Origin: Doryteuthis pealeii
Lineage: Eukaryota > Mollusca > Cephalopoda > Myopsida > Loliginidae
DNA: 64,000 nt
Direction of reading: 5' to 3'
NCBI GenBank assembly: GCA_023376005.1
Contig: CM042157.1
Span: 90,454,987 to 90,518,986, forward strand
Positions 1-10,983 of this stretch are shown piece by piece. Positions within the stretch are counted from its first letter, which is position 1. The number at the start of each line of letters is the position of its first letter. Under the pieces are notes generated by a model, which worked only from the letters and a program-made list of their open reading frames with translations, was not told where the DNA came from and made no database searches. A program made the position numbers and the translations under genes.

Positions 1-150
1 TACGGGATATTAACTCCATAATATTTAATCTCTGATTTTAAATCTGCTCTACCATTTTAGCATTGAACACCTTCATATGCTAATGCTTTTCACATTCATT
101 CTCCATTTTATATATATTATATATATATATATATATAATATATATATATA

Positions 151-533
151 TATTAAAAAAAACTAATGGTAAAATGAATGAATGGATGAAACAAGAATGA
201 ATGAAATGAGGGGGATAAATAAAAAATCCTTTCCAAGGGACCCATCTCAAAAGTATTAAAACACTTTTTGAAAGTGGGGTCCCTGATAGAAAGTTTTTCT
301 CATCTATTATTAGACTCCTTTCAAGTTAATATATATAGAATAATTATATTAACTTGATGCTTCAAAGGAGTCTAATAATAGATGAGAAAAACTTTCTATC
401 AGGGACCCCACTCTCAAAAAGTGTTTTAATACTTTTGAGAGGGGTCCCTTGGAAAGGATTTTTCATTTATCCCTATCATTTCATTCAATTTTATTTCATC
501 CATTCATTCATTTTACCATCAATTTTTAACTAA
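151..533. repeat. Long foldback element with about 170-bp arms
   Basis: The left arm (about 165-325) is the reverse complement of the right arm (about 350-519) with very few mismatches. The arms share blocks such as AGTCTAATAATAGATGAG and GGGTCCCT and end in a pair of ATGGTAAAATGAATGAATGG/complement termini. The loop is a short AT-rich segment. The structure resembles a palindromic MITE. No coding capacity and no clean target duplication could be seen because of flanking AT repeats. Confidence 0.85.
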
Positions 534-1570
534 ATAATTTAGAAGCATACACGAAAACTTATATATATAGCTAAAGAAAAAACTTATAAAATTGTCATGT
601 TAAGTTATTATTTCAACCAAAAATACTCAACTGATTTTTAAGCTTTTTTCTTTATCAGTTCTATTAATATTTCTCTGTATATAATATATATATAATTCTC
701 TAATTATTATACATTTAGCTCTCCACATAGATTATCAATTTTTAATATACCTATATCAAAAAAGGTCCTAATTAGAATCATTCCCACCACCAACTTATCT
801 GGTCCCTTATATATATGTATATATCCTTGTCTGACTTGACAATATATAAAAGAAGTTTACATTCATTCTATGTTTATTACTAACTTTACTGTTATCAGTG
901 CCAAAATAAAGAGGATAAGTTTAACTTTGATCTCTACATGCTCTAATGATAACTTTAAAAAAAATGTCAATGTCTTTACAATACATGATATGCATTAATG
1001 AACTCATTTTCACCTGTTTCAAATTTATAGTCAGTCACTTGTTCTCTGTTAGGTTGACATGAAACTAATGTTTTTAATTTATAGAAAGGCTCACCACTTT
1101 GCATTCATTTTTATTTCTATTAGTAGATATGACCAACACCAATTGGGTACTGTTAAGTGGATGCTTCAGACCATCTGCTGATTTATTAACGTTATATATT
1201 CTCATGAATAATAATGATAAATATATCAGTATGACTATAAGAAAGTTACATCATTAGTGTTACTAATAGTATTACAAATCTTAACTACAAGAACGTATAT
1301 ATTATATGTGATTGCTATTGTTTTACATGTTTTTATTTCACAGAAACATGTTATTTTAGTTAATTTATATTTTTTAGCAAAGTAACCTCTAAAAATGTTA
1401 CATATTAGTCCTTTCGGCATTAATATCTGTTGTATATCTTGAATCACCTTGATTTTGTTCGGGGGTGCAGGGTGCTGATGGTCTCTTCTGACTATTAATT
1501 TATCTGCAACTCCATCAAAGCTGTGGTTAGAATAAAAAGAATATTCTATTTACATTTAGTTTAAAATTAT

Positions 1571-2275
1571 CATCATCATGTCACGCTTTCAGCGCGGATA
1601 TCCATGACAATCTCTCTCCATCCGTCCCTATTGCTCATCATTCTCGGAAGGTCCTCTATGCAGCATCCTGTATCCGCACAGAGCTGATCAACATACATTT
1701 TTGCTTTGTCGGCCCACACTGGCTTGTCCATGTGCTGGCTTCCACTGGAGGTCGTCGCTTATGAGTTCGTCCTTACTTCTCCAGCAGTGTCCCGTGTGTC
1801 TTGTCCGTCTTACTCGGATGGTTTGAGTGATATGTGGTAGGTAGCCGTACAGCTGTTTTCTCGTAGGGTGCTGTTTCCATGTCTTGTTCATGATCACTCG
1901 CAGCATTCTTGTGCAGCTCCCATCTAGTTTATTCTCTAGTCACTTAGTTAGGGTCCAGGTGGTGCAGCCATACAGCAGTACTGACACGACAACGGCCTGG
2001 AAGAACTGTCTCTTTAACTTGTCTGTGAGATTGGACCTCCATATGATCAATAATTTATTTATAGCAGCCCATGCTTTTCCTATGCGTGCATTAACGTTGT
2101 TTTCTGTGGAGGAGATGTTACTGCCTAAGTATCTAAATTGTTCTACAGAGTTTAGAACACATACATTACTCAGTTCAAAATCAGTTTTTACCCATATTTC
2201 CATTGCTTTCCAGTCAGTTGAATGCATGGCTGACCCCCCCACATGCCTGGCAGAGGTCCAAAATTTGCCCAGTTA
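1571..2275 (-). pseudogene. Broken non-LTR retrotransposon 3' end (reverse transcriptase C-terminus)
   Basis: The minus strand encodes reverse-transcriptase tail fragments in different frames. 2242-1940 contains FRYLGSNISS, NARIGKAWAAINKL and LLYGCTTWTL. 1906-1688 contains MLRVIMNKTWKQHPTRKQLY and RRTRHTGHCWRSKDELISD. A last piece has NRDGWREIVMDIRA, then a stop and a short ATG/ATC-type tail near 1575. These blocks are typical of the C-terminal part of RTE/CR1-like LINE proteins. It is 5' truncated and frameshifted, so inactive. Confidence 0.85.
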
Positions 2276-2308
2276 ACACATACCTATCTGAATGTAATAA
2301 ATAGTAAA

Positions 2309-2875
2309 CTGGCCATTGTAATGTTTAAATATATACACTGTTGAAATTAACACAATGTAATATCAGGATTATGAGTAGGTGACTTAATGAATGGCAATTA
2401 AATTGGTATGGACTATTAAAATACTTTTGTAGCTCTCTGATATTCCGCTTTATTACACATATCTCCCTCTCCCCTCCACTCCAAAGATTTAACATGGCCT
2501 CTAGTTGAGAACCAATATCTTAAAATTAAATATACAGTCATTTCATTGTTTAATAATCTATTTTACCTGCATTGATTCTTTTTCTAGTGTGTATTTAGAG
2601 CAGCCAATAAAACTGAGAAAACACAAGGATAGAGTGTCAAATGCTACTGGCACCTAAATATGGTGATTTTAAAAAAAAAAAAAAAAAAAAAAAAATAGAA
2701 AAATAAAAAAATCAGGAAATGGTCTTACTCAAACACGAGTTGACAGCCATTTTAAATATATATGTATATTTTATAGACCATACCAATTTAATTGCCATTC
2801 ATTCAGTCACCTACTCATAATCCTGATATTACATTGTGTTAATTTCAACAGTGTATATATTTAAACATTACAATG
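2309..2875. repeat. Inverted repeat with about 100-bp arms abutting a SINE
   Basis: 2309-2411 is nearly identical to the reverse complement of 2778-2880. The arms share blocks such as CAATGTAATATCAGGATTATG and its complement. The loop of about 365 bp contains a poly-A tract (2672-2694). The right arm runs directly into the SINE head GGCCGGTTTAGCTCAG. The left arm begins with a matching remnant of that head in the opposite direction. Confidence 0.85.
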
Positions 2876-3120
2876 GCCGGTTTAGCTCAGTCGGTAGAGC
2901 GTTCGGCTAGGAATCACAAGGTTCCTGGTTCGATACCGGTCCTCGCCAACTCAGCGTATGAGTAGCACAGGGATCTGTGCGGTAAAGTGGGGAGCTGATG
3001 GTAGGTGTGGCGCTCCACCTCAGATGCTAAAATAATCTCCTTGGTCTAGCGCTATTGAAAAGGGGATAGACTCCCTCACTGTCTGGCTGATACTGACATT
3101 AGGCTGCCCCGACGACTTTA

Positions 3121-3122
<2 letters not shown>
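2875..3122 (+). mobile_element. Family-A tRNA-derived SINE, near full length
   Basis: It starts GGCCGGTTTAGCTCAGTCGG, a tRNA-like A box (TAGCTCAGTCGG), and has the B box GGTTCGATACC near 2926. The body contains GTAGCACAGGGATCTG, GGAGCTGATGGTAGG and GGTCTAGCGCTATTGAAAAG, and ends CCCCGACGACTTTA followed by an AT repeat. Copies of the same body occur at ten or more places in the window on both strands. It is a Pol III-type retroposon, not a functional tRNA. Confidence 0.92.
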
Positions 3123-3163
<41 letters not shown>

Positions 3164-4279
3164 AGGATATCTACTGAGTCAGACGAACCTACTATTAGTT
3201 TCGCATAAAGCTCTTCAGGGCTAAAATCTGACTGAAGAAGAAAAAGGAGCAAGACCAATAAATACTACTAACCACATTAATCATTTAAATTATCAAATCA
3301 TACTGACCAATAAAAACACAGAACGCATTAGTTTATTGTTTAATTAAAAAATATTTAATTTCTATATTAACTGATTTTTTAATTTTTTTTTATTTATTTA
3401 TTTATTTATTTTTTTTTTTTTATTATTATTATTATTATATATTATTTAGAATCAAGCAGATTTGAAACAAAAATTAAGTGTAATCGTCATTCTCATCCCC
3501 TCAACCAAATTTTATCGATACGACTAAAACTAGGGAGACGGGGTTTATTCTTTAAACCTCGACATCCCGAAACTTGGCTCTACTTAGGTATCGAGCACTT
3601 TTACAAATTAGCTTCTCCTAGCGGTTATATGAATATATATATATCTTATATACATATATATACATATAAATTGTTTAAATACTATACAATAGATTATTTA
3701 ATATCTTGGTCTTTTCTTTTTTTCAAAAATTTTTTCTTCCTGCAATCAAACTCTCTAAGGATCTACCAACACGCTTGTATATTAAATTATATATATATAT
3801 ATATATATATAATGATTACAAAACCATAATTTCTTTTCAATAAGATCATTAATTGCTAATTAATTTGAACATTTTAAAAATGTTTGATTTCATGTGCCTA
3901 CTGATTTTCCTTCAATCATTTTACATCATTAGCAATTAACTTTAGACATTTAATGCAATGTTTTTATGTTCATCACTCCTTACACTCAACATAGTTCATT
4001 ACACTTTATGACGTTTAAATTTCTGAATATCAAATGTTTGTTTTTGTTTTAAATTTAAGAATGCAATTCAACCCAATAGTATATTATTTCAATTTTTAAA
4101 AGACTTATTAAGACAACATAGGCAATAGATATCTCCATGTCAATTTTCAAGAATACCCTTGTGAGTTTCTTGAAAATTTTTCAAAACCTATAAAGTAAGA
4201 GATTTAAAATGCCCACATTTTATCAACCAATTCATACAAATAATAAAAACATATTTGAAATCAATCTCTTTTATCTATA

Positions 4280-4661
4280 CTAGCAAAATAAATTTTTGAA
4301 AGATATTGCTTGAGGGGGTGGAAGTTAAAAATTAAATGTCGGAGAGTTTGAACCATAAATCATGAAATCATCAAATTTATTAAAGGAGTAAAAAAAATAA
4401 AACAATCTGAAATCAAAACTAAGTTCTATTAACTTTGAATATCTATTAAAATAAAACAAACTATATATAAATATATGATACTGGGGATGTATCTATTAAA
4501 ACTTGTTTTAAAAAACAATGAGAACTGTCTAATGTTGCATGCTCAAATTTTGAGTGTATTTATTCTATGTTATGATGATTTATGACGTGTATAGTGACGT
4601 AAGCAGTGACATAGTTTTTGTTACAGACAAAAACCGGAAGCGAATCTCCATTATTAATAGA
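4280..4661 (-). mobile_element. Short Helitron-like relic
   Basis: On the minus strand it begins TCTATTAATAATGGAGATTC and passes GTTTTTGTCTGTAAC, matching the 5' end of the three longer copies. It ends in CTAG at 4280. No 3' hairpin is obvious, so the far end may be internal. Confidence 0.45.
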
Positions 4662-4851
4662 TATTACTAAGATTCTCATGTTTGTGTGCGTGTATTATGT
4701 GTGTGTATATATACAAGGTGTGTCAAAAAAGTATCAATATTTTTTGTACTTTTTGACATACCTTGTATTCTGAAAAAATCAATGTTCCATTCATTGTTGA
4801 TTTATATCTTGGTAAATACAGCTTCAATCTTGATACTTTTATGACATACCT

Positions 4852-4914
<63 letters not shown>

Positions 4915-4921
4915 ATATATA

Positions 4922-6318
4922 TCTAATATATAAAGGAGAGATTTTGGTATGTACATGTCGACGTATAACTCCAAAACAGGAGGTCACTCAGATTTAAAAT
5001 CTTGCATACACATTGATATCATTCTAACTAAGAAACACTCCAAATTTGGTTATTGATTTTTACTGATTAAGGGATATAATTAATTAATTAGAATAAAATC
5101 AAACGATTTTTCGAAATCTATAAAATAGCTGCTACTGCTGATATTCCAGCTACAATCAGCAGCACACCCCACCCTGCTGCCCGTCCGTATGTATGCTCTA
5201 TTTCTACTGCGGTGTTGAATGCGTTTGTTTATGTAAAAAATAAAATTGAAGACCTTTTTATCAATATTTTTACGAATACTTTCATATTTCTTAGAATAAA
5301 ATATATTCATTTTTAATCAGCGATTCAAATTTGAATTAATAAGTGAATTTGCAATTACAAAAACTGAATTTAAAATAGTCTTACACATGAAAAAGTTTTT
5401 GAAAAAAATCCTTCAAGCGATTTAAAAAAAAGGGGATTCTTAGAATAATATGATTAAATATATCCAGTGAAACTCAAAACGTTTTTGAAAGAAGAATGGT
5501 CCATCTTTTTCCTCGCCTATTTACAGTTCAATCTTCTTTAAGATATCTATATGGTTCGAAAGAGAATGAAATAATCTCTCTAAATAAGTAATTTGATTGA
5601 GTTTTTATCAATGAATTATTTTTTACAGCGAGTTAAAAAAATTTATATTTTGCTTCAGTCAGCTTCTTTATATTCCACCTACAAATAAGGTAATGTTTAA
5701 TTTTTTGCTTATTTGTTACTTTCTGCGTTTCTTTTAGGGGTTGAAAAAGGAAATAAATTAAACTGATAAACTTCTCCAATTTATCTTATGTACAAAAGAG
5801 TTTTAGAAAAAACAAAACAAAACACTATTATAAACCAAAAAAAAACAAAAAAAGAAATTGTAATACAGACAATTGTAAGTATTTAATTCTTAGCATTTTA
5901 TTGTTACATTTTAAAAGGTAACAAAAAGGAATTAAAGAATACATTTCTACCATGGAAATAAACAGGCAAGGAAGCTCGCTTAAAAAAATAAAATTGTTTA
6001 AAAAATGTAAACCAAAAAAGAGACTATTCTTAAAATAAACGAATATCATAATACACTAATTCTTAGCTTTGTTTATCGTCAAATCTTTAATAAATTTTAG
6101 GAATGCATTTTTCAAAATAATATCTTAATAGAAAAAAAAAAAAATTTCATAAAATAAACAAAAATTCGACTAATACAAATTTCGGCAATTTTTTAAATTT
6201 TTTTTTTTTTTTTAAATTTGCTAAATCATTTTCCTCTTATTTTCTCTCTTCTCATTCACTCTCTGGCATTCTAATTTTTTTTTTTTTTAGTCCTGTCATG
6301 GACTGGGTACTTTTGCTA

Positions 6319-6319
<1 letters not shown>
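4922..6319 (+). mobile_element. Helitron-like non-autonomous element (1.4 kb)
   Basis: The 5' end is A|TCTAATATATAAAGGAGAG. The 3' end is CTAG|T at 6316-6319, preceded 11 nt upstream by a hairpin (AGTCC-TGTCAT-GGACT). TC start, hairpin, CTRR end and insertion between A and T without target duplication are the Helitron hallmarks. No Rep/helicase coding is present, so it is non-autonomous. Confidence 0.7.
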
Positions 6320-6361
<42 letters not shown>

Positions 6362-6658
6362 TTTGAAGAGTGCTCTGGATTTGATTAACTGTTTTTTGTG
6401 ACAGTTATTTTGTTTGATCTTTATATTATTAAATTATTAATTTCCTTATATACATATCAGTGGCTTGTTCACAAAGTACAGCTTTTATTCTGTATATATT
6501 CATATTCTAATAAGATAAAAACTTCTTTTTATTTTCTTAATATATTCTTCTTTTTTTTTTTCTCACTTCTGTAAAGTTAATACACATTTTCATGAACTCA
6601 AAAGATTTTAGTACATATGATATAGTTTAATTTTGACAGTATAGTATTTCTTTTATAG

Positions 6659-6704
6659 GTGAGCGATGCACGTAAGCTGCGACCTAAAGTGGATTTCTGT
6701 TTTG
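6659..6704 (+). CDS. PLEKHA1: TAPP exon: internal part of PH1 (VSDARKLRPKVDFCF)
   Basis: A 46-nt exon sits between a TTTTATAG acceptor and a GTAAGT donor. It encodes 15 residues, VSDARKLRPKVDFCF, plus the first base of a valine codon completed by the next exon. The peptide closely matches the vertebrate TAPP1 PH1 segment that leads into the sixth and seventh beta strands. It is the first exon of the gene in the window. No plausible upstream exon for the N-terminal half of PH1 was seen in 1-6658, so that part probably lies further left. It is very short, and is called on conservation and phase rather than length. Confidence 0.85.
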
Positions 6705-9700
6705 GTAAGTTTCTTTTGCAATATATTTTTTCTTCTTGTTTCTGACATTTTCTTATCTGCCTTTTAAAGTAACTTTTCATTCTTTCAATTGATAAGACCT
6801 TTGTATCCTCCAGATTTTAAAAGATTTTTAAGAGTAGGGTTTCAGTTCACATTGTAACTTCTATAGTCGAGTGAATCCTTTCTGCCTTTTTTGTGAGAGG
6901 GAGGCAATATTTTTTTTTAATTTTTTTTTTTACTTCAGTGTTTATTCTTTTTTTTTCCCCCATTTCGTTTTTACTTTTTTAGAAATTAAAAATAGGTTCT
7001 ATTCTAATATGATGGTTTTAAAAAGATGAGAAAAAAATTAATGATTTATTTTAAGCTTAAACTTTAATCTAGCCCAAGCCCCACCCTTAATACTAACTTC
7101 AATCTAACCCTAAAGATAATGATGATATAGTAACTGAATACTTTAAAATCCCAATTTCATAAGATTGATAGAAAGTAAGAGTTCACTTTACTATAGCAAT
7201 TACATTGTGAAGTGAAACCCCCTCCCAAAAACTAAAAATAAAGAAAGAATGAAAGAAAATTAATATTTTTCAAAGCTTTCAAATTCTCAGAGGATACAAA
7301 AGTGTTATCAATGAAAAACAACAAAACTTACTTAAAAAGAAAAAAAAAACAATTCTATGAAAACAGCAAACTGACACTCAAGTTTTTTATATTACATGCA
7401 ATATTTGATACATTTGTCAAATGTTACATTAGCAGAATACTATATATTCTACTTTCTTTTTTTTTCTTTCTTTTTTTAAGGAAATTTAATTTTGATTTAT
7501 AATGAGAATCAAGGGGGTGCTGAAAATTCTCAGCCTTACTAAGAAGGGTATGACTTAAAGCCCTGAAATGTAGACAGTATTCCACATATTCATCCGGGTA
7601 TACAACAGACTTGGAATATTGTTTCGCAAGTTTGTTGGACTGCCCCCACATCACTCCACCCCGAAAATAAAATCGTTTTTTTTTTTTTTGTTTGAGCCAA
7701 GTACCTTTTAGCACCCCTCATAATTGAATATGATCTCCATTCTTTGATATATCTTAAGATTAGATATCCTACATAATCTCTCATATTATGGTAGACCTTT
7801 CCAAACTGAGTCTTGACACTTTATAGCCTCTGATAATCTTTAAGGTGTCTTATTTCCATAACGTATATATTACTAAAATTTTCTGTTTTGTGTGTACAAA
7901 TAACCCAGCCAAAATGGCACATCATAACAAGGTTTTTGATTAGAGTAATACATTTAAAAATCCTCTGAATTTGAGAATAAAACAATATCCAGTCTAATTT
8001 GCAACTGAATGATAATTCTGTAGATTCTGTATTTGTGCTGAACATTTTTTAATCATCTAGATTCTCAATATAACCGGTAACTATGTAATGCTAATTAGAA
8101 TCTTTCACTTCTTTCTAAATAGAAGCATTGATATGATCATGGACTGCTGTTAGGGTTCCTTCATTGAATTATTTATTTATTTTTTTTAGCTTGGCTTAAT
8201 TTATTTTTAAAAAGCATGTCAGTATAAAATGCTTGGAAAATTCTGTACTCTGACATTTGAGACTGGTGTGTCTATAATAATACATGAGTTGTTAAAGGTT
8301 ACATTTTATCGCTGGATTTCACTTTCTATTCTATCTATAGTTTTGGTTTTTACCACTAAAACTTAAGTAATTGGGAACATAACTGGAAGACTAAATGTTT
8401 TGTTATAATAACTAAAACAGGCAAAAGAGCATTTTTAGCTTGATATTATTGTTGGATAGTTCAGATATGTATACATAATTGACTGATTTTTTTGTGAATA
8501 AACCTCTTTTAAGAATATTTTATGCAAATATAACATTTTCTAATGTGAGAAAAAGTGAAATTTCAATATATTTTCACACAAGTGTTTACAATTTCTCTTT
8601 CTGTTCTCTTGAGATTTTGAACTTTATGGAAATCTAATGCATATGGTTTTCATTTTTAGATAACCATAATATTTTGAATATCAAACCTAAAATAGTTCGT
8701 TTTAGAATGAGCATTCACAGGAGGTAAATTACCAAATTCTTGTCAACTATATTTATAATTCCCTCTTCAGGTCAATTTTTAAAGCAAGAGTTTAGTCAAA
8801 TCAAAGTATTTTTATAATCTAATATTTTATTTTTAATAATTTTGAATAAAGGCCTGAATCAATATTTTCCCTTCCAGCTATGGGTAAAATAGTAAGACAG
8901 ACTGTGCCCTCTAGCCTTGGGTGGACAACCAGTTTAGGAGAACAACATTTAATTCAAATCCCTGCCAACACATTATGGGGGAAATAGCAGGATAAGGCCC
9001 ATTACTCTCTGTCTTGCAGACTTTAAAGCAGTCTGAGGTCTATAATGAAATTTAAAAAAAATACTCTTGTTAAATTCAATAATTTTTTTAAATCTAATTA
9101 TTTTAATATAAAATGTTTTGATAGTTAAGAATAGTTGTACTCTTTATTGATTTCACTGTATTAAAAAAAAACAGAACCATCTTAAATTAAGTATAGAAAT
9201 CTTCCCCCTCTCTATCTCTCTAAATATAAAAAGATCTAGTTATGATGTACAAATCCCTCTACACAGGGTCACTTGTAATAAAAAAAAAAACTTAAAAAAA
9301 ACAAACAGAACCATCTTAAATTAAGTATAGAAATCTGCCCCCCCTCTCTATCTCTGAATATAAAAAAATCTAGTTATGATGGTACAAATCCCTCTACACA
9401 GGGTCGACTATGCCTGATTTTAAAGTTTTTCCCATAAATTACAGCTGTTGCATGTTTTTAAAGTCTTATTTTCAGGAGATGGTCTTGTACTCCCTGCCAT
9501 AATTGTATAGAATATTATTTATGTACTTTTTTGCATATCAAACCATACAAACTTTCATCTGAAAATCATTTTTCCATTTACTTAATATTTAGAACCACAA
9601 TGTAAGCATATACATTAGAATAACCTTTTATTTTACAAGCAATTTTCAAATGAAATGTTCTTAAGAAGAATGGAAGGCAGTTAAACTAGAGTTGGAGGTC

Positions 9701-10622
9701 AATGTAATTTGTGTTCTGTCCAGTGTAAATCAATGATTTTTTTTATTTCATTAAGAAATAAAATACACCTGAATAACTAATTTTGGACTAAATATGAACT
9801 AACCTCTAAATTAGAATAAAAACTATTAATGATAAATCTTAACTTTGAACCATTTACAAAGTGCATGCAATTATTATGAGAGAGAGAGAGGGAGAGCAAA
9901 GAAACAAACAAAAAAAAAACTTTAAATAATTGTGTTGATATCATGGAGTGAAAATAGTGTTAGCATCTTAAGGGAACAGATTAAAGTATATTTTATCTTG
10001 CATATTTATAAGAAAAAAAATCTTTTGGTTTTTCTTAGTAAGTATCTTAATGTTAACTTCTCTCTTAAATCAATGATTTAACTTTTCTTTTTCTTTTTTA
10101 TCAGTTGTGAATTTCGCAGGTCGCCGTTTTTTCCTCCAAGCTGAAGATCAGACTGATATGAACAAATGGATTGATGTTTTAAACAATGCCAGCAAAATTA
10201 TTGTAAGTATTAAAAGCTCTTTCCATATTGTTGCTTAATATTCATAGCCAGATACATCAACAAGATAATTACTTTTAGAGAAAAAAAACTGCATTAAGGG
10301 TCTTGGGGAAAAAATGTGTTGCTTAAAAGAAAGCATAATTTTATGTTCTACCATTTTGTTTTAATCATTTCTTTTATTTGTTACATAATTCAATTTTTGT
10401 TTTCATGAATTCATAACTCATAACTTCAAGTTTTCTTATAAAATTAATGTTTCTGGAACTTACTATTTGTAAAACATGAGTAACATATCTTATAAAAGAT
10501 TTAGTTAGAACTAGTTGAGGTACAGATTTGAATCATAGTTGGTTATAATGACAATAAAATGATTCAGTGGTTGAGGGTGATGTGGCAAGTATTATTTCTA
10601 TCAGTTATGTAAATTTGCTCTT

Positions 10623-10663
<41 letters not shown>

Positions 10664-10940
10664 GTACGTAAATAAACATTGTGTTTATTTGATGTGGCTT
10701 TTAGCCGACAATTTTTGGGGGATATGTGCTTAATTGAAGTCATACCTAATTTTTGAAAATTAATTAGTTAATAATTAATGAATTTAGGCGGGCATATATG
10801 TTCAAATGTAAGGCTAAACATGTTGACATTTTCTTGATTTGTTTAGCCTTATATTTGAACATATATGCCCACCTAAATTCATTAATTATTAATTAATCAA
10901 TTTTCAAAAATTAGGTATGACATCAATTAAGCACATATCC

Positions 10941-10983
<43 letters not shown>

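Larger units (their letters stand above)
1..6658 (+). other. Intron or upstream region before the first visible TAPP exon
   Basis: AT-rich non-coding DNA with no credible exon found on either strand. It is occupied by a foldback (about 151-533), a LINE relic (1571-2275), an inverted repeat (2309-2875), a SINE (2875-3122), Helitron-like elements (4280-4661, 4922-6319), and AT, GT and poly-A/T tracts. A moderately GC-rich stretch at 3480-3600 is probably an unidentified repeat fragment. Nothing else could be supported. Confidence 0.6.

Noticed and set aside
1571..2275. Intact reverse transcriptase gene
   Set aside because: The frame is broken at least twice and the catalytic part is missing; only the C-terminal region remains.
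2875..2945. Functional tRNA gene
   Set aside because: A and B boxes are present but the stems do not form a good cloverleaf and the sequence recurs many times as the head of a 245-bp SINE.
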